From Phoebastria nigripes (taxonomy: Eukaryota; Chordata; Aves; Procellariiformes; Diomedeidae): a DNA stretch of 64,000 nt. Position 1 is the first letter of the stretch. Every line of letters begins with the position of its first letter. The position numbers were made by a program, and so were the translations under genes. Below are positions 1 through 12,605 of the stretch, in pieces. The notes beneath the pieces were generated by a model, which worked only from the letters and a program-made list of their open reading frames with translations, had not been told where the DNA came from and ran no database searches. Location of the stretch: assembly GCA_035582835.1 (NCBI GenBank), contig JAYKAV010003066.1, forward strand, positions 1,236,122 to 1,300,121, given 5' to 3'.

Positions 1-1344
1 TTTTCTTTGTAGGCTTCTTTTCATTCCAAGCATCTCTTGTGACATAAGTATTCCTGCTAATTTTTTAACCTTTTCTATTACAATATTTTTTTGTGGTTGT
101 AACCTCCAGTTGCCATTTGAGAATGACATTGGTCTCCCATACGTCCTGTCTCATGTCTGCATGAATGTCTTGTGCATCCTAGGAAACTGAAGATCAATTC
201 AGATCATACTGAGGTCAACACATATTGGGTGACCAGCTGAAATTGCCACTTGGGCTCTCTTAACTTAGGGTCACCCATGTAGGCATTGACACTTGAGGTG
301 CCTTATGCTGACTGGAATCTCTCCCTATCTCCACTGTGCTTTGACCACTGGCACTTAACAGCCCTGGCTACTGATTACAGGAGAAAACGTTAAATTCAGC
401 AAATGGTTCAAATCTTACAAGTGACTCTATTATAGACAATTGGTTAATAGCAACATGTAAGTGATATTACTGTTTCATTTTAAGTGTTTCTGCTGTGGTG
501 CATAGTTAGTTAACTTTTGCGTTACTTAACTTTCCACATTAGTAGACAGTGCTGCATCACTCACTTGCATTGCTGTCACGTGTTCTCCATTCTCCTGGCA
601 GATCCTCATGCAATTAGAAATGAGGCAAAACTGTAATCATCAATTTGTTAAAACATGAACTTAAAGTTGACATTCCTGACAGTCTTCATTTTCTGAGGTG
701 GCATAGCTTTAGGTATAAAACAGAATTTTCTGGATAACTATAGCTGGTGAGATTTTATGCTGTGAGTGACTGATTACTTTCAGGGTAAATTTCAGATGAA
801 TTCTGTCAACAGTGATAAATTGCTCATTGTTCATTGCAGTCTACCAATCAAGTTAAGCTAATGCAACTACAAGATGCTGCAGTTTTTAAGGATACCAGTG
901 GAGGCTTTTGCAGATTATTTTAAATTGTGCCAAAGTCCTGTCAGGATGGATTCCAATTTAGTTTTTCTAAAATAGTTAATAAAAACAAAATCTGTGCAGA
1001 TCTAAACCACCAAAATATTTAAAAATGTGAAGCTTTTATTCTTTTAGTTCATCAGCTAGACATGCATTTAAATTATATGCTTGTTTTGTAAATTTTCTGA
1101 TTACTTAGAATATATTCTGCAAAAGCTTATCTGAAGTGAATATATAAGCGGTGTACAAAAAGTCCATTTAAACGTGTGCCTTTATCAGTTTGCTTTCACA
1201 TAATTGAACGTTGCGAAACTTTAGAAATTATTTCCACTTTGGCTCTTCTGTTTTATAGTAAAAATCCTTCTGTCTTAAAGGTAATGCATATCTTTTATGT
1301 TGGTTTGTAAACTACACAGTCAAAACATTCTTATAGCATATATA

Positions 1345-1359
1345 TGTGTGTGTGTGTGT
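1345..1359. repeat. (TG)n microsatellite next to an assembly gap
   Basis: A run of alternating T and G follows TATATA and ends at the run of Ns, so the true array is probably longer than shown. Confidence 0.85.
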
Positions 1360-1361
1360 AT

Positions 1362-1376
1362 NNNNNNNNNNNNNNN
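1362..1376. other. Assembly gap (15 Ns)
   Basis: Fifteen consecutive Ns between a (TG)n run and an AT-rich stretch. Its flanks suggest a repeat-induced gap. Isolated single Ns also occur throughout the window. Confidence 0.97.
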
Positions 1377-1393
1377 TAAATACGATATTAAGA

Positions 1394-1414
1394 TTTTTTT
1401 TTTTTTTTTTTTTT
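1394..1414. repeat. Poly-T tract (21 nt)
   Basis: Uninterrupted T run a few bases after the gap, within the CCDC138 intron. Confidence 0.85.
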
Positions 1415-4400
1415 AAATTAAATATTTTTAAGGAACCAGTAAGAGCAAGGCAGCAAAAAATGTCCAGGTCAGCTGAATATGGTATTTGTTTACCCCTGCA
1501 GAAAAGGGATGTAAAGCATTTTATGGCCATTTAAGGGTATTTATAGGAATAAATTGTAGGACTGCCCTCTTCATCCCAGCAGTCTTGTTACCTTCAGATC
1601 TCTCATGAATCGGAGTTCAGCTGAGTCAGAAGTCATGTTAAATGAGTGGTTTCTAAAGCTATTGTTTAACAGGCAATAGAAAGAAGAAAAACCTTTCCTC
1701 TCAGTTTACTTCTTGAACGTCAGTGTTCTCACACATTTATTTACACTTTTCTCTTCTTACCTTTCTGATAAACATCTTTGGTAAGTAAGAGATGCTGTTC
1801 AAGTTTTTATTGTTAAAACAGATTTCATCAGTGGTGCTGTGCAGATTGATAGGTCTGTTTCTGTTTCTTGGGAATAGGCAGTCATTTGTAGGAACTCTAG
1901 CAAACTGTAGAAGAATTTCTATAAAGTTGTAGTTCCTGAGTGATAACATCATTTTTAGTCCTAGATTTTTCTTGCTTTAGAGAAGGTCATCTCTTGTTAC
2001 TATCTGCATAGAAAATTTTACTTCAAACACTCGTAAGCGATAGAAATGTTTTGATACGAAGTGCTCTTAAGATGGTAGGATTGTGTTCACTGGACTTTGC
2101 TTATTTGCTGTTTCTGTTTGTAGTTTTGTCGCCTCTTCTCATGGATTTTAACAAGTCAGACTCACTAGGGCATGATACCATCATATTAGAAGTGAATTCT
2201 GGGTTAATTATTTTTCCAGTTTTAATACACTGCTGTATGTATTTAATGACTTCAAAGTTCTGTCATAGAGAGCAGTGGCTCAATAAAGAGTGCTGAATCT
2301 TGAGTGTATGTCAGTCATGTATCACTAAATTTAGCACATACTGTGAACCCATCTAAGGATTTTCTGCTTGCTGTAATTGACAGATAGCTCTGAGTTTTTG
2401 ACATCACAATTTCTGAAAAATAATACCTTCTGCAGCGAAAGTAGAAAAATTTTAAAAGAAATATTAAAAGTGGTATGCCCTGACTAACTATATCCTGGGG
2501 ACTGTGTTTGTACATGCCAAGGGCCGAATGCAGTCAATAGTGACTTCTCTTGTTGGATTCCTGACAAATTTGTTCAGTTCTGTTACCTATTGAGTTGTAC
2601 GTTAGCATAATCCTCCATTCCCAAGTTAAATTTCCCTTAGAGAATATATTCTTCTCATCTTTTTTTTGTTTTTGTTCGTTTGTTTGTTTGTGAAGTCAGC
2701 ATTCTACTGGTCCCTTGTGATATTTGATAAAAAGGCATTTTCAGGTCAATTCAAACATATCTGGTAAATGGTTTCTTTATATGTATCTGATTTATATAAA
2801 TACATATTTATACACATGTATAAAATGTATTTCTTCAGCATGAACCTTATTTTCCATCTTAAGGAGGCTGTGCCCTTTTCTTTGTTCCTTTTAGGAATTC
2901 TCCCGTAACTTCTAATCTTCAATTCATTTGCTTTTAATGTATTGTGGTATCTGCAGGTCTATAGAAATGCAGTCGTAGTTCACTATTCCAGTATCCATGA
3001 TGTTTTTCTTGTCTTAGAAGCTGTCAATGGTACTTAATACATCACTTCAGTTATAGCATTCTATCCTTAATTGAAGATCGTAAGCTAAAATAAAATGAGA
3101 AGTAGTTTCTTTACTGACAGAATAAAAATATATATGTACTTATCATTTTTTTAGNTTTTTTTTTACTGATTACTGCTTACATTTCTACTTTACTTTCATT
3201 CTGGTTTTATATTTATTACTGTTACAATTTTGAGACAGCAAATTGTAACTGGAAATAGTACTAAAAGTGAGAGGAGAATATGCATAAAACCATAGGTGGA
3301 TTGAACATAGTAGAAAGAATGCAAGAAACATGGAAGTAGAAGTAAACAGAAAAATAAATTAATTTATAACCATTTATTGCCTTCAATATTTGATAGTGTA
3401 CTTGATAATGTACGTCTCTTGGAATAATTATTGGTTTGTGTTGCTTTGGGTAAAGAACAGAGGATGCTTCAGCTGTGCAAACCACAAAACATCTGCCTGC
3501 CTTTTCCAAACTTCATAGTACAATCAGTTGTCGTCTTGCTTTTTATTGCTGCAAGGTTGGCCCCTTGCTACAAAAGTCTATTATCCTGCATCTGTATAGT
3601 TTCCATCCACACATTCTAGTACATATTTTGTGGATTCTGCCTGTTGAATCCAGCCTTTTAAGTCAATTCTGCCGAAAGCACTTCCACTGAAAAGAGAGGA
3701 AAGATTACATGTAGCTGTAGCTTCTCTGATCTGTGCTAAAGGCATTTGCTGTTTCTCAGTCTCTTCATCTGACGGTGTAAACTAGCAAAGGCCCACAAAT
3801 CTCGTTGACTTCACTCTATACTATAATGCCTGATAAGATGTACTCAGCATCGGGGGGGGTGGCGACACTGGGTTATTTCTTGGTGTAGCCAAATGACATG
3901 CCATTGTTTTGCAAAAAATACAGGTTTTGAAAGATCTTCTTCATAACAGTAAGGTCTAGGAATTACTGGGTCCTTGTGGAATATTCAGTATAAATGCCCA
4001 GCTCTGAGAAAATTAGTTGTTTAGGCTCTCAAGCTGACTTTAATTGCCAAGTTGTTCTTTTTTTTTTTTTGAAAGCCCTATTCCAAACAGGTTTCTGTAG
4101 CATTTCTTCTGATTTTGTATCAGTAAGCCTTCTGAAATAAATTAAAACCTTTAATTCACTCCAAGGCTACTTGTTATATTTAGTAAGTTGTATGTCCTTG
4201 GACAAGGAAAGGGAAAATTTTGACCAAAAGATACATCCAGTCCTCTTTGAACTGATAAAAGCATCTTGACATCCTATTTATAAATTACAGTATTCAGTGT
4301 ATGTGCGAAGAATTTTTTTAATGTCTGTGTTTACTGGTTTATGCTGTAATTTGCATATTGCAGTTTCTTATTAAGTATAACACATTAAATATTTTTAACA

Positions 4401-5254
4401 TTATGTAAACATCAGAATATTTTCCTCACATCTGTATTCTTCTAATGCAAATGCCCTATGCTATATGAAAGACTATTCATTTTTAAAAAAAAAATCAATT
4501 GTTACTTATTTTCTTTATGTTTTTGCTATACATTAATCTGTATTATCAGAACCAAGAATGAGATAATGAGGGAAGAGATTTAACCTTGTTCTGAAGTGAT
4601 TAGATTTTGGGGAACAGGATAGAGGGAAATGTTATACAATGTGACTTAAAAATTCATCCACTATTTTAAGGGAGTTTTGTGGATGTGTTAAGTGGTATTC
4701 TTAAGTGTTCTTATCCAGCTCTTTTACTTCTCAATTATTATTTTGCCTGTCTTGAAACAGAGTACAGTGACGGTATTTTGATAATGAAAGGCTGTCAGGC
4801 ATCACATTAGCTTCTACATGTACTATCCCTGTCCATGTGATTTGCAGCAGCTTAAAATATTTCCTTGTGAGTCTTTTTGCATGGTTTAATGTTCCCCTCA
4901 CATGATCAAAAGGAAAGAACCATGATAAATGAGCATTGAATAAACATGTTCAAGATAAGAATTTTTATTTGAGTTTAAAATGGTTCTGTTTCCTGTTTCC
5001 CTTTGTTCTCAAGGGAATAGGCCTTGTTTTAATACAAGGGTCGGTAATGTCAGAACTCTCAGGAACTTGCATTTTTTCAGTTCCTAGTTTTACGTGAGTT
5101 TTGCATTACATGCTCAGCATAAACTGAATTATTTCATTGTTCTAATAGTTGCACAACATGAGGCATTTAAAACCCTCTGAAGGTATCAATAGCTGTTTTA
5201 CTTTTCCCTGCACAGAGCTCTGTGATACAGTTTTTTAATTATTTTCTTTTACAG

Positions 5255-5393
5255 GTTCCTTACAGCCTTTCCTGGAAGCCTGCAGTAATGAATCCTTCTT
5301 CCATACTTGCTCTGTATTGCTTCGAAGTTCTAAGCTAGATATTCACATTTTGGAAAAGCTTTGTGTTATACTGCAAAAACTCTCCAGAATAAA
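5255..5393 (+). CDS. CCDC138: CCDC138 penultimate coding exon
   Basis: The exon is 139 nt, preceded by a pyrimidine tract ending TTCTTTTACAG and followed by GTAATC. It holds two bases of a split codon, 45 full codons (SLQPFLEACSNESFFHTCSV... to ...KLSRI) and two bases AA. The reading frame has no stop, and the other frames are not needed to explain it. The split lysine codon is completed by the first base of the next exon. Confidence 0.93.
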
Positions 5394-6701
5394 GTAATCC
5401 TTTACTACCATTATTCTGTTAGTTATTATTAAATCAGCAAACTCAGGGACCTTCATCTTTCTCCTTTTTCAAAAACTCGTCTCTGTTTGGCTGTTTATTT
5501 GCTCTACCATAGACAATGCTGGACTTTCTCTGTTAGCAGTTAAATTTAAACTGTTTGTGTCACAGATGTATAAGACAAGACTCTCCATTTGCTTATAAAT
5601 CCAGTTCAATTTACAGAATACAAACTAAAAAAAACCCAAAACAACCGTAGCCTAAAGAGGAAATATTCCTTATGTATGCAGATGACAAGAATGCTTAGAA
5701 GAGAACCCTTCTTTTCTTTCCCCTTGACCTTCAGTTTTACTCTGNTACTTGGTAACAATATCCTTTGAAAATTTAGCCTCATCTGTGACTTGCATTCGAG
5801 TTTCATCAGTTTTCATTTCCTTCAAAAACAAAATGTAAAGTCTTGAGCCATTTAAGCCCTTTTGGGAATATTAATCTTTATAAAATATGTTCCTGTTGCT
5901 TACTGGTTATTAGTTTATTGTAACAAAGATCTTCATCATATCAGCAGTAATGTGCTGCTGAGCTCCATTGGTGCATTACTTAATGGGATTGTTTCATTTA
6001 TAAAAGCAGGTATCTAAACTGAGCCATTTTTTACATTAGACTTAAAGTTGTTGACAAAACTGAGGTTTTCATTTGACTTTATTTGGAACAAAATTGAACT
6101 CTAGGAAAAAAAAAAGTTGTCCTGTAAAATAATCTAATATAAGTCATAACTTANATTGGAAATATAGTAAAAGTAAAATTTGCTCAGAAATCCTAATTAT
6201 TTAAAATTTTTTATTTATTGTTTCTGGAATCTTATTTCACATTAGTGAAACCCTGTTATAGCCTTTCCTTGAGCTTTCATTATACTACATGTAAATATCT
6301 CTTACTCAAGTGAAATGATAGTTTTTGGTGATTTTTGCCAAGATTTTTCTCACCATGCATTGATAACCTTCTGCTTAGAGACATTATATGCAACATAGAA
6401 GAATTATATGAAACTCCCAATATAATGCACATTTTTCTTAATTAAAAAAATTTTCTGTAAAATCTTTAGTGTTTAGATGAAACCTCTCAATTTTCAATTG
6501 ACAATTATTTTATGTAAAATCTTTTGCAGAAGCAATAAGAAGATGTTTGAATTGTTTACTCTTCACCAAATGATCCAAGAACTACATAGGACTACAAATC
6601 CAGACCATGCTTTCCTCTGTATAAACCTCAATTCAATTCTGTTGAATTTGGGATTGTCGAGGAGTAACTCTCTTACCTCCAGTCTAAGCACAAGTCATTA
6701 G
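5255..6701 (+). CDS. CCDC138: CCDC138, 3'-terminal coding part (two exons; gene continues off the left edge)
   Basis: Joining 5255-5393 to 6530-6701 gives about 102 C-terminal residues that read SLQPFLEACSNES..., ...VILQKLSRIKSNKKMFELF..., ...TTNPDHAFLCINLNSILLN... and end in STSH before TAG. This closely follows what I know of the C-terminus of human CCDC138, a coiled-coil protein of about 665 residues at the centrosome and centriolar satellites. The part here is the helical, leucine-rich C-terminal region, not the coiled coils. Both introns keep frame: the first exon enters after one codon base and leaves after two (AA), and the last exon supplies the third base. The preceding exon was not found in 1-5254, so that intron is longer than 5.2 kb. 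The orientation is convergent with EDAR, as in human. Gene identity is by recall of the family, not by a search. Confidence 0.93.
6530..6701 (+). CDS. CCDC138: CCDC138 last coding exon with stop
   Basis: The acceptor is CTTTTGCAG. The first base completes lysine AAA, then SNKKMFELFTLHQMIQEL... runs for 56 residues to TAG at 6699-6701. The motif DHAFLCINLNSILLNLGL is the most recognisable part and matches the human C-terminus with a few substitutions (NPDHAF for NPEHAF, for example). Confidence 0.93.
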
Positions 6702-7343
6702 CACTATCTTTCAATCTAATTATTGTTCTGTATAGTTTATACCAACTGCCTATGTTACTTGAAATTTGGAATTTTTTTTTTACTGTTTTCTATAAATAAA
6801 TTAAGCAGAACCTCAGTGCTGTATAAGTTACTCTGTATCATGTGGAATCTCATTGATATTTCCCTCATTCATAAACAGGAAAATGAAAAATTGTGTAATA
6901 TGCTAAATGGCTTTCTTCAATACTTTTTAGAGAAGTGAAAAAATGCTGCTGTTCAGAATGACTCATGCGATCTAAGGAATTGGATCCCTTGAGTAAGCAG
7001 ATCAGAAATATCAACCTTTCCTTACAGGTATGAATCTTAGTTACCTTTGACTCTTCAGAGAGTTTTATAAATTCCTTTATTTATTTTATGGTTGATAAGT
7101 AATAGACAGGTATCTTATCAAATTATCTTTTGAGATAATTACGGTTTTAATGATTAAAGCCAGATTTTGATTTAACATAACTAGAGGTGTTGAATGAGAA
7201 ATTCTGTTGTTGTTTTGATTTCAGAATGTCTTAGTGTTTGTTTGATCTTTTCCTGTATTTATGTAACATTTAGTATTTTATCCTCCTTTGTATGAATTTC
7301 TAGTGTAACTTTGGGTTGTAATATCTCTGAAAATGTAAATAAA
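6702..7343 (+). other. CCDC138: Probable CCDC138 3' UTR with candidate polyadenylation signals
   Basis: After the stop codon the sequence is AT-rich and non-coding. AATAAA occurs at 6795-6800 and again at 7338-7343, within TGTAAATAAAAAC. The second has the more typical U-rich, TGTA-bearing surroundings and would give a 3' UTR of roughly 0.65 kb. Which one is used cannot be decided from sequence. Confidence 0.5.
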
Positions 7344-9640
7344 AACATTTCTTAAAATGCCTGGCAATAGTAATCCCTAATGTAAAATTATTATATTTTA
7401 TTATTTCTGTTGTATTTTATATTAATTTGCAAAACAATCCTCATTTGGTCTCTTAGTACCCACATTTCTGAGTGTAATGAATATATTTTTCTCTGCCACA
7501 GTTCAGTGTTCTGAAGTTCTTACACATAGGAAATAGGATACTTTTTAAAAATTCAACTTAGTCTTCCATTTCTGATTTCTGGTTTGCACTGTAACTACTG
7601 AAACACTCTAATTTTAAAATTGAAATTGCGGTTAAAATTTAAAGATCCGCTGTATGTTAGTCTTTGACTAACACTGGCAGTCAGTATAAAACTTCAGAGA
7701 GGTTTACTTCTCATTTTCATACNTTTTTTTCTTGGTTTTCCTTTGTATTTTTTACCAGAGGTCTTTGAACTGAGTCTTTGAAGTTGAATTCTAACTGCAG
7801 ATATTTTTCTAGCAATTTGACTTACATTTCTGACAAGCTTTCCTATGAAAGGAGTCTACACCAGATTTGGCACCAAGTATGTCTGGAAGAGAGAGCAAGC
7901 AGTGTGTACTCTTTGGGCAGGAAACCAATCCTAGGTAATTTTTAAATAACACTAATCATAGCTAAAAGCTTTTGCTGACAGTGGATTATGTTTTGGAATA
8001 AGTATTTCTTCATCTTTAGTTTCGGTTTTCTGTCAGATTTACCAGCCCTGCAAAAGCTTGCGTATACCTTTGGCTGGAGACAAAATCCTCTTATTTAGGA
8101 AGTGTGTTCCCAGTCCTCATGTGCTGCTCTGTCTGCTTGGTCATTAAAAATACTAGAAAATTAATAACCAAAAAAAACTATAGAAAGTTGTTAGGTTTCC
8201 TATATCCACAGGAATGTTGATTGTGCTCTTGGCTTTCAGCCTTCATCACTGTTATTTGTTAATCTAATAATCTTCCTCGTGGTACCAATTTAACACAATG
8301 TGTTCATCTAATAATGGCAAAGGTAATGTGGTAAAAGAGGCACATAGATTATGGTGTACCTTTTACTGTTGGTCCCTTGTGTTTTACATGCAGTAGTGTT
8401 TACAGTCTGAAAAGATGAATCACTGTTAATTTCAAGTTTTTATGATCTAGAATGTTTCTGTTAAAATGCAAAAAAAAAGGTTTTTGAATCTCTTAAATAT
8501 TAATGTAATTAAATTGATGAACTAAGGATGAGACTAATGATTTTGATCTTAAGTAAATTTTAACTGAGCTGTGAAAAAAAATACAAGTTCTTGATTTCAC
8601 ATTCATATTACAGTAAACAAAAAGTATCAGAAATAAAGAAATAAATGAATTAAGCAAATGAATATGAAGTGTCTTGTGAAGAATAGATATTTCTATAAAT
8701 AAAAAAGCTATAGTAAAGTCCCAAAATGTGCATGTGATTTTTGACTCAGGGTAATAATTCTTGGGTAAAAAATGAAGTCACAAATACACTCTAGTAGGGT
8801 CATATGGAAGCTAGACTTGCAATGGTAGAAGTGAATTTTTTTGAAGCCAGTTGTTGACAGACAACTTAAAGTAGTTCCTTAGTACATTGTCATAAAACTT
8901 TTCAATGAAGATCTTTAAAGAATATAAACCATGCCATGTTTTTTTCCCAAATTTATTACTAATCAATCCTGTTAATGCAGAAATATTTATGAAGCCTCCT
9001 AATATCTAGAAAAGTAAAACAACGATGAATTTGGAATTGATTTTATTTGCCATCAGATTTTCAGTTTGCGTTGGATTGCATCTTTAACCATACATGGTTT
9101 TATGGGACATGCAGACTATAAATACAAGTGAAAAGATTGTCTTACAACAATATGATTTCAGGATCAGAGACTTCAAGGAAAGTAAAATGTCAGTCTACCA
9201 AAAATGGAACTAAAATGGTCAGAAATACTAAACTGAAATGCAGATTTTAGCTCTATTCTGTTTCAATTTGTAATTGATTATCTAGAGTAACTAAGCTAAC
9301 TAATAATGGTGTCTACGTTAGGAGCATAGATAACCTAGCTTGCCTTTGTCATTAACAGGCAGAAGTAGGTACAGACACAGGATAAATATTGTACCAAAAT
9401 CACAGTTACTTCTATATTTCTACTTCTGAATACTTGGTATATCAAATTTTGTACACACCTGCTTGTTGCACTGTTTTGAACATCAGTCTTGTGGGCCAGC
9501 CCACCCTGGTTGTCCACACCAGTCCATGTTGTGGCCTTGCTCAAACATCCCNATCCTGTTATTCCCTCGGGTGACCTTGGCAGCCTCTGTGGGGAAGAGG
9601 AACAGAGGAAGTTGGTTGCATTCCCTGCTGTCTTTTGTGG

Positions 9641-9673
9641 ATTTGGTTGGGTTTGGTTTGGGTTTGGTTTGGG
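9641..9673. repeat. (TTTGG)n short tandem repeat
   Basis: An imperfect pentanucleotide array alternating TTTGG and TTTGGG, about 33 bp. The complementary strand gives spurious Pro/Asn/Gln-rich open frames that are not genes. Confidence 0.8.
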
Positions 9674-10408
9674 AAGGATAGTTTTCTGTCGAGTTGGCCA
9701 CACTTAGGGCATCTTGTTATATAGTCTTGCCTTCTCAGATAGAATGTAGAATTTTCTGGGGGTTTTCTGCTTTTGCAGCATTTGGGTACTGTAATATGAG
9801 TATGAATTTCAACTATTTTATCCTTCTCTCAGAAGACTATCTACAACAAGAGACATTTGAAAAAGGTAACTAACTCCAGCTATTTCCTGCGGTTCCCGAT
9901 TCCCTAAGGAAACATGGTTTATGTGATCACTATCTGTCTGCATTCCTGAAAAGGGATACGCTATTTTGAATATGCCAGCCACCTCTGGCCAGATTTGGCA
10001 GCAGGCAAGAGAATATTAATTTTCAACCATTTTTTTTGAGAGAATTTGAGGAGAAGAGAGACACCTTATGAATACTTGCACTTAAAAGAAAGACAGGGAC
10101 TCACACTTTCTGGCAGCAGCCAGCTGATCAGTCGGAACATGTAGTTTCAAACTAGCTACAGTCTGCCATGTCTTGCTTGCATGTAGGTCTCCAGAAACGA
10201 TTAACTACCATCACTAGCATGAAACGAAGAAAGTTTCTGGTAGTCACAACCTGTCACTTTAAAGGAAAGGAACCACAATTTTATGTTGCTGGTTTTGGTT
10301 TTTGGAACAGCTGTGAGAGTCCTCATTGGGAAAGTCAACAAGAATATTGCATCTGCTTAAGTTAGGATAGTTCTCATCCCAGAAAAGGCTACCGAACTTG
10401 AAGAGAAA

Positions 10409-10428
10409 TTTTTTTTTTTTTTTTTTTT
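10409..10428. repeat. Poly-T tract (20 nt)
   Basis: Uninterrupted T run in intergenic sequence. Confidence 0.85.
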
Positions 10429-11684
10429 ACAAACCCATTTCTTGTAGAATTGTAATTGTCCTTGCTGTTTATTGAAGGCTTCCTATCGATAAATGGGCAA
10501 GACAATGTTTCAGACCCAATCTACAAAGTCTAGATTTGGCAAATCTGTAAAAAAGATCATTCCCTGGACAAGGGACAGTTGTATTTGCAGAAGCTTGGCA
10601 GATCTAAATGAAGTAGGCTAACGTTACGCAGCCTGCACTGTTGTGCTCTGTTTCTTCATATTTGTGACTTTCACCAGCTGATAAAAGGTCTGTTTCTTAA
10701 AGTGGGATTTCACAGTTACCTTCCAGTTCTCCTGAACATGACTGGCTTGCATCTTTTTTAATGTTATATAACTGAAGTTAATATATTATGGGGAAAAATT
10801 TCTTGTAGCAGATAAATTAACCTGAAAGGTGAAAGTATGCTGAAGGCAACATATTTTTGAAGAACTTTTATTCACAATCAGCATCAATGTCTAAAATATA
10901 TGATTTAATTTACCAGACCAGATTTAAAAGGAGCTGTAAGCAGAGCTCATAATTCAGAGCTATGACACTGGATCCTTTAATTATATACTGAATTTTTCAC
11001 CTAAAACTTATACAGCTTCAGGGATTGATGGTCTGATAGAAAGCATTTATCTTCAGGATAACATATTTAAATTTAGTCCAGAAAGTCTGAAAATTTGATC
11101 TATGAAACAATTTGGTAATCTTCCACTTTCCAAATGGTTAGAGGAACTGCGGTGGCAAAGCAGTGACCCCTTGTGCTCCTCTTAATGATATAATGCTCAC
11201 ATGTTCTTAAAATTCACAACAATTATTTTAAAAGTAATAGTGCTGTGCAGTGTTCTGATCCTACCTTTGACATCCCCCTGAGAAACACTGTGATGGGCAA
11301 AGGCATCTTTATGTGTTATACTGACAATTGCAGTGTGCTGTGTCAAAATCACCACTATCCATTGTTAAAAATAGATGCGTTTTGGGCTGATGAAAGCCTT
11401 TAGTGCTGTCTTCTGACCATGGTTAGGAACATTCCTGTTTATTAGACTTTTGGTTTTCACATAATTTTGAAAGCAACTGTCTTGTATATTTATGACTTCC
11501 TGATCACTACTAGAAGAGAGAACTTCAAACAAAACCACTTACTGTTTACTCGCTTGTAGCTACCTTTTTTGAGTGAATGGTCCTGAGTCGAAATTTAACA
11601 AGATACAACTCGCAAGACATTCTGATCTCTAAAGTCACACTGAGAGAATTACCTGAGAACCTGAGAAAAAGATCCAAGAAGCCT

Positions 11685-11711
11685 CCCCCCCCCCCCCCCC
11701 CCAAAAAAAAA
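11685..11711. repeat. Adjacent poly-C (18) and poly-A (9) tracts
   Basis: Eighteen Cs run straight into nine As, then ACCCC. The length of such tracts is often unreliable in draft assemblies. Confidence 0.85.
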
Positions 11712-12570
11712 CCCCAATTCTCTCTGTGCCCATTACTGAAGGATATTTATACTGGTCCCAAGGAATATTTCCCTGAATATACCACATCTCTCTGATCACT
11801 GCAACTTAATGGTAAGTAACTGCTCTGGTAGATGTACACAAGCAAGGGCTGTAAACTCAGTGGCCAGGATACTGCTAACAACAGTAGCTATGAAAGCTCA
11901 GCATAGGATAATGTTCCTATTGATAAGTTTACTCTAAGGTCATCTTCAGCTCCATAAAATGGCATCCTCGGTGCAGTTAGTTATGGAGAAAAGAAATAAA
12001 AATAATCTATCCAGCTTACAGGAAAAAAAAAAGTATCATGCGGTACAAGAGTTCAACAGGAGCATAATATTCCATCCACACGTCAGCTTTTTGGAAAAGT
12101 AGTATGCCTTTGAAGAAGGTTGGAGATAACCATTGTTGCCAGACTGGTTTTTGTCCTTCAGAAGAAATAGTGTTCTAGTATGTGGATTCAAGAGCTATTT
12201 ATATAAGAAATGCAAATAAACAGAATTTCTCTGTTCCACAGTCCTTCCCAAAATGTAGCAGTTTGATGTCCTCCTGGTTTGTCCTCCTCCACATTGAAGT
12301 GTGACTATGACTTTTTTTCACAGCAGCCTTGCACACCAAGGCCAAATTCCAGAAACAGATGCCTAACTCTGCTTCCTTCCTGTTTCAGTTGTCTTTCTAC
12401 TAATCGGTCTTCAGTGTTACCTCCTCCTGATTTTTCATTTACTTCTATGTGGTGGATTAAATTGGAAAATCATTGTGTATTCCTGAACTGTCTTGTGATA
12501 CTAACTTGAATCCTATTACAAGTTTGTTTTTAAAGCAGCCTCTCTCACCAACTATAAAAAAATGAATTCT

Positions 12571-12573
<3 letters not shown>

Positions 12574-12604
<31 letters not shown>
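12574..12604. repeat. Poly-T tract (31 nt)
   Basis: Uninterrupted T run preceded by CTCTC and followed by GAAAAGG. It could be the poly-A end of a retroposed sequence on the - strand, but no parent was recognised. Confidence 0.85.

Positions 12605-12605
<1 letters not shown>

Larger units (their letters stand above)
1..5254. other. CCDC138 intron (left part); no exon recognised
   Basis: AT-rich sequence with no long conserved frame. It contains a (TG)n run, a 15-base gap, a poly-T tract and a (TTTG)n stretch near 2665-2692. I looked on the + strand for the CCDC138 exon that should precede 5255 (encoding the stretch before SLQPFL) and did not find it. Short open stretches behind AG dinucleotides near 841 and 1580 lack a credible donor and do not resemble the protein. 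Confidence 0.6.

Noticed and set aside
841..925. Possible upstream CCDC138 exon after TTCATTGCAG
   Set aside because: It stays open for 27 codons but ends in TAA without a usable donor, and the peptide does not resemble the CCDC138 region expected before SLQPFL.
1581..1676. Possible exon reading SLVTFRSLMNRSSAESEVML
   Set aside because: The acceptor is passable but no credible donor follows, and it does not match the expected CCDC138 sequence.
3448..3554. Exon-like stretch between AAGAACAG and GCAAG|GTTGG on +
   Set aside because: Two frames are open, but neither translation resembles CCDC138 and the donor is weak.
9641..9673. Telomere-like repeat
   Set aside because: The units are TTTGG/TTTGGG, not the vertebrate TTAGGG, and the array is only about 33 bp.
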